Part shown: one piece after another, positions 13,625 through 13,908 of the stretch
Layout: the number at the start of each line of letters is the position of its first letter
Position numbering within the stretch: position 1 is the stretch's first letter
Assembly (NCBI GenBank): GCA_017453085.1
Contig: JAFTKV010000256.1
Coordinates: forward strand, 1 to 13,908
DNA length: 13,908 nucleotides
From: Clostridia bacterium
GTDB taxonomy: Bacteria; Bacillota; Clostridia; Oscillospirales; CAG-272
Reading direction: 5' to 3'
The notes under the pieces: generated by a model
Seen by the model: the letters and a program-made list of their open reading frames with translations, nothing else
Told to the model about the DNA's origin: nothing
Databases searched by the model: none
Position numbers and translations under genes: made by a program

Positions 13625-13685
13625 ATACACCCGCCAAAGCCGTATACACCCTATAAACACCCCCCGATACACCCCTAATACACCC
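13625..13685. repeat. Five phased ATACACCC direct repeats
   Basis: ATACACCC starts at 13625, 13644, 13667 and 13678, and a variant AAACACCC starts at 13655. The last four steps are 11, 12 and 11 bp, about one helical turn, so a protein could bind them all on one face of the DNA. The array ends about 22 bp before the -10 box of the next gene, where a -35 box would lie. It reads as an activator or repressor site cluster, or as iterons. Confidence 0.6.
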
Positions 13686-13704
13686 CTCCAACTAATAAAA
13701 TATG

Positions 13705-13713
13705 TGCTATAAT
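13705..13713 (+). promoter_or_regulatory. Extended -10 promoter of the gene at the right edge
   Basis: TGC followed by a perfect TATAAT (13708-13713). At the -35 position there is only CCTCCA, the tail of the ATACACCC array, so activation by a protein bound there is plausible. Transcription would start near 13720. Confidence 0.7.
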
Positions 13714-13767
13714 AATATTGCATAATACACAAGTTACTGATGGCGTTTGCCTGTGGAGGTGTTTAGA

Positions 13768-13908
13768 TTGACGAGAAAACGGGTTGGGCTCGATGAGTTT
13801 GAGGTTCCTGTTCCCAGGGGCTACGAATGCGTGACCGACAAAGACGACACTGCCGATTATCTGTTCGTCAATGCGCCGAAAGACCTCTATAACCTGTATT
13901 TTCACAGC
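13768..13908 (+). CDS. Partial gene with TTG start, function unknown
   Basis: The first 47 codons of a gene cut by the window edge. TTG at 13768 is taken as the start because GGAGGT lies seven bases before it and no ATG or GTG in frame is better placed. A promoter lies about 55 bases upstream. The product begins (M)TRKRVGLDEFEVPVPRGY and continues through DKDDTADYLFVNAPKDLYNL without signal peptide or membrane span, so it is probably cytoplasmic. I do not recognise the family. If the recombinase marks one end of an inserted element, this is likely one of its cargo genes. Confidence 0.65.
   Translation, partial: MTRKRVGLDEFEVPVPRGYECVTDKDDTADYLFVNAPKDLYNLYFHS

Larger units (their letters stand above)
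13424..13767. other. Intergenic region upstream of two divergent genes
   Basis: This 344-bp stretch separates the 48-codon gene (minus) from the TTG-started gene (plus). It holds a small hairpin (AAGCAGG/CCTGCTT, 13537-13555), a strong plus-strand terminator (13581-13619), the ATACACCC repeats (13625-13685) and an extended -10 promoter (13705-13713). Open frames cross the hairpins but run through the terminator and lack ribosome sites, so no gene is called. Confidence 0.6.

Noticed and set aside
13625..13685. ATACACCC repeats as a CRISPR array
   Set aside because: The repeats are only 8 bp and the gaps 3-11 bp, far below CRISPR repeat and spacer sizes, and no cas gene is present.

Overview
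The window looks like a chromosomal segment of an uncultured, Gram-positive, spore-forming member of the Clostridia, probably a gut Oscillospiraceae/Ruminococcaceae-type organism. The support is: AGGAGG-type ribosome sites 6-9 bases before starts, sigma-A promoters with 16-17 bp spacers, strong hairpin plus U-run terminators, a Gram-positive-type lipoprotein, a LexA/DinR box of the Bacillus/Clostridium type, part of a cotJC spore-coat gene, and plant-glycan glycosidases of gut-clostridial type. The taxonomic call is inference from these features; no marker gene is present.

Left part (1-1190): mostly non-coding and crowded with GC-rich dispersed repeats. It includes a roughly 130-bp unit present twice, 1,040 bp apart, and seven copies of a 19-bp motif. 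One small lysine-rich single-span membrane protein gene (349-588) sits among them with its own promoter and terminator.

Minus-strand block (1188-6597): a surface lipoprotein with a C-terminal F5/8-type C (discoidin-like) domain; a two-gene unit of an ECF sigma factor and an overlapping single-span membrane protein that is its likely anti-sigma factor; and a cytoplasmic GH127 beta-L-arabinofuranosidase-type enzyme. Each unit has a terminator or hairpin after it.

Plus-strand block (6640-9232): a Y-family DNA polymerase (DinB/Pol IV) with a near-perfect sigma-A promoter overlapped by a LexA box, then two GNAT acetyltransferases, the second with its own promoter. It ends in a bidirectional terminator shared with the next gene.

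Right part (9236-13908): a cytoplasmic GH3 beta-xylosidase/arabinosidase-type enzyme with a shortened C-terminus (minus strand), then a boundary that looks like the edge of a mobile or intervening element. There, the intact 3' end of cotJC (manganese-catalase-like spore coat protein) stands without its 5' part, next to a 92-bp inverted-repeat element and a 517-residue large serine recombinase gene read in the same direction. A 48-codon gene lies just upstream of the recombinase. A run of ATACACCC repeats phased at about 11-12 bp precedes an extended -10 promoter and a TTG-started gene that runs off the window.

The two glycosidases fit import and intracellular trimming of arabinose- and xylose-containing plant oligosaccharides, but no transporter or regulator for them is in the window. 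The most interesting possibility is that the recombinase element interrupts cotJC in the manner of the skin element in sigK or SPbeta in spsM, and could excise during sporulation to rebuild the gene. The window shows only one end of such an element, so this remains a hypothesis.
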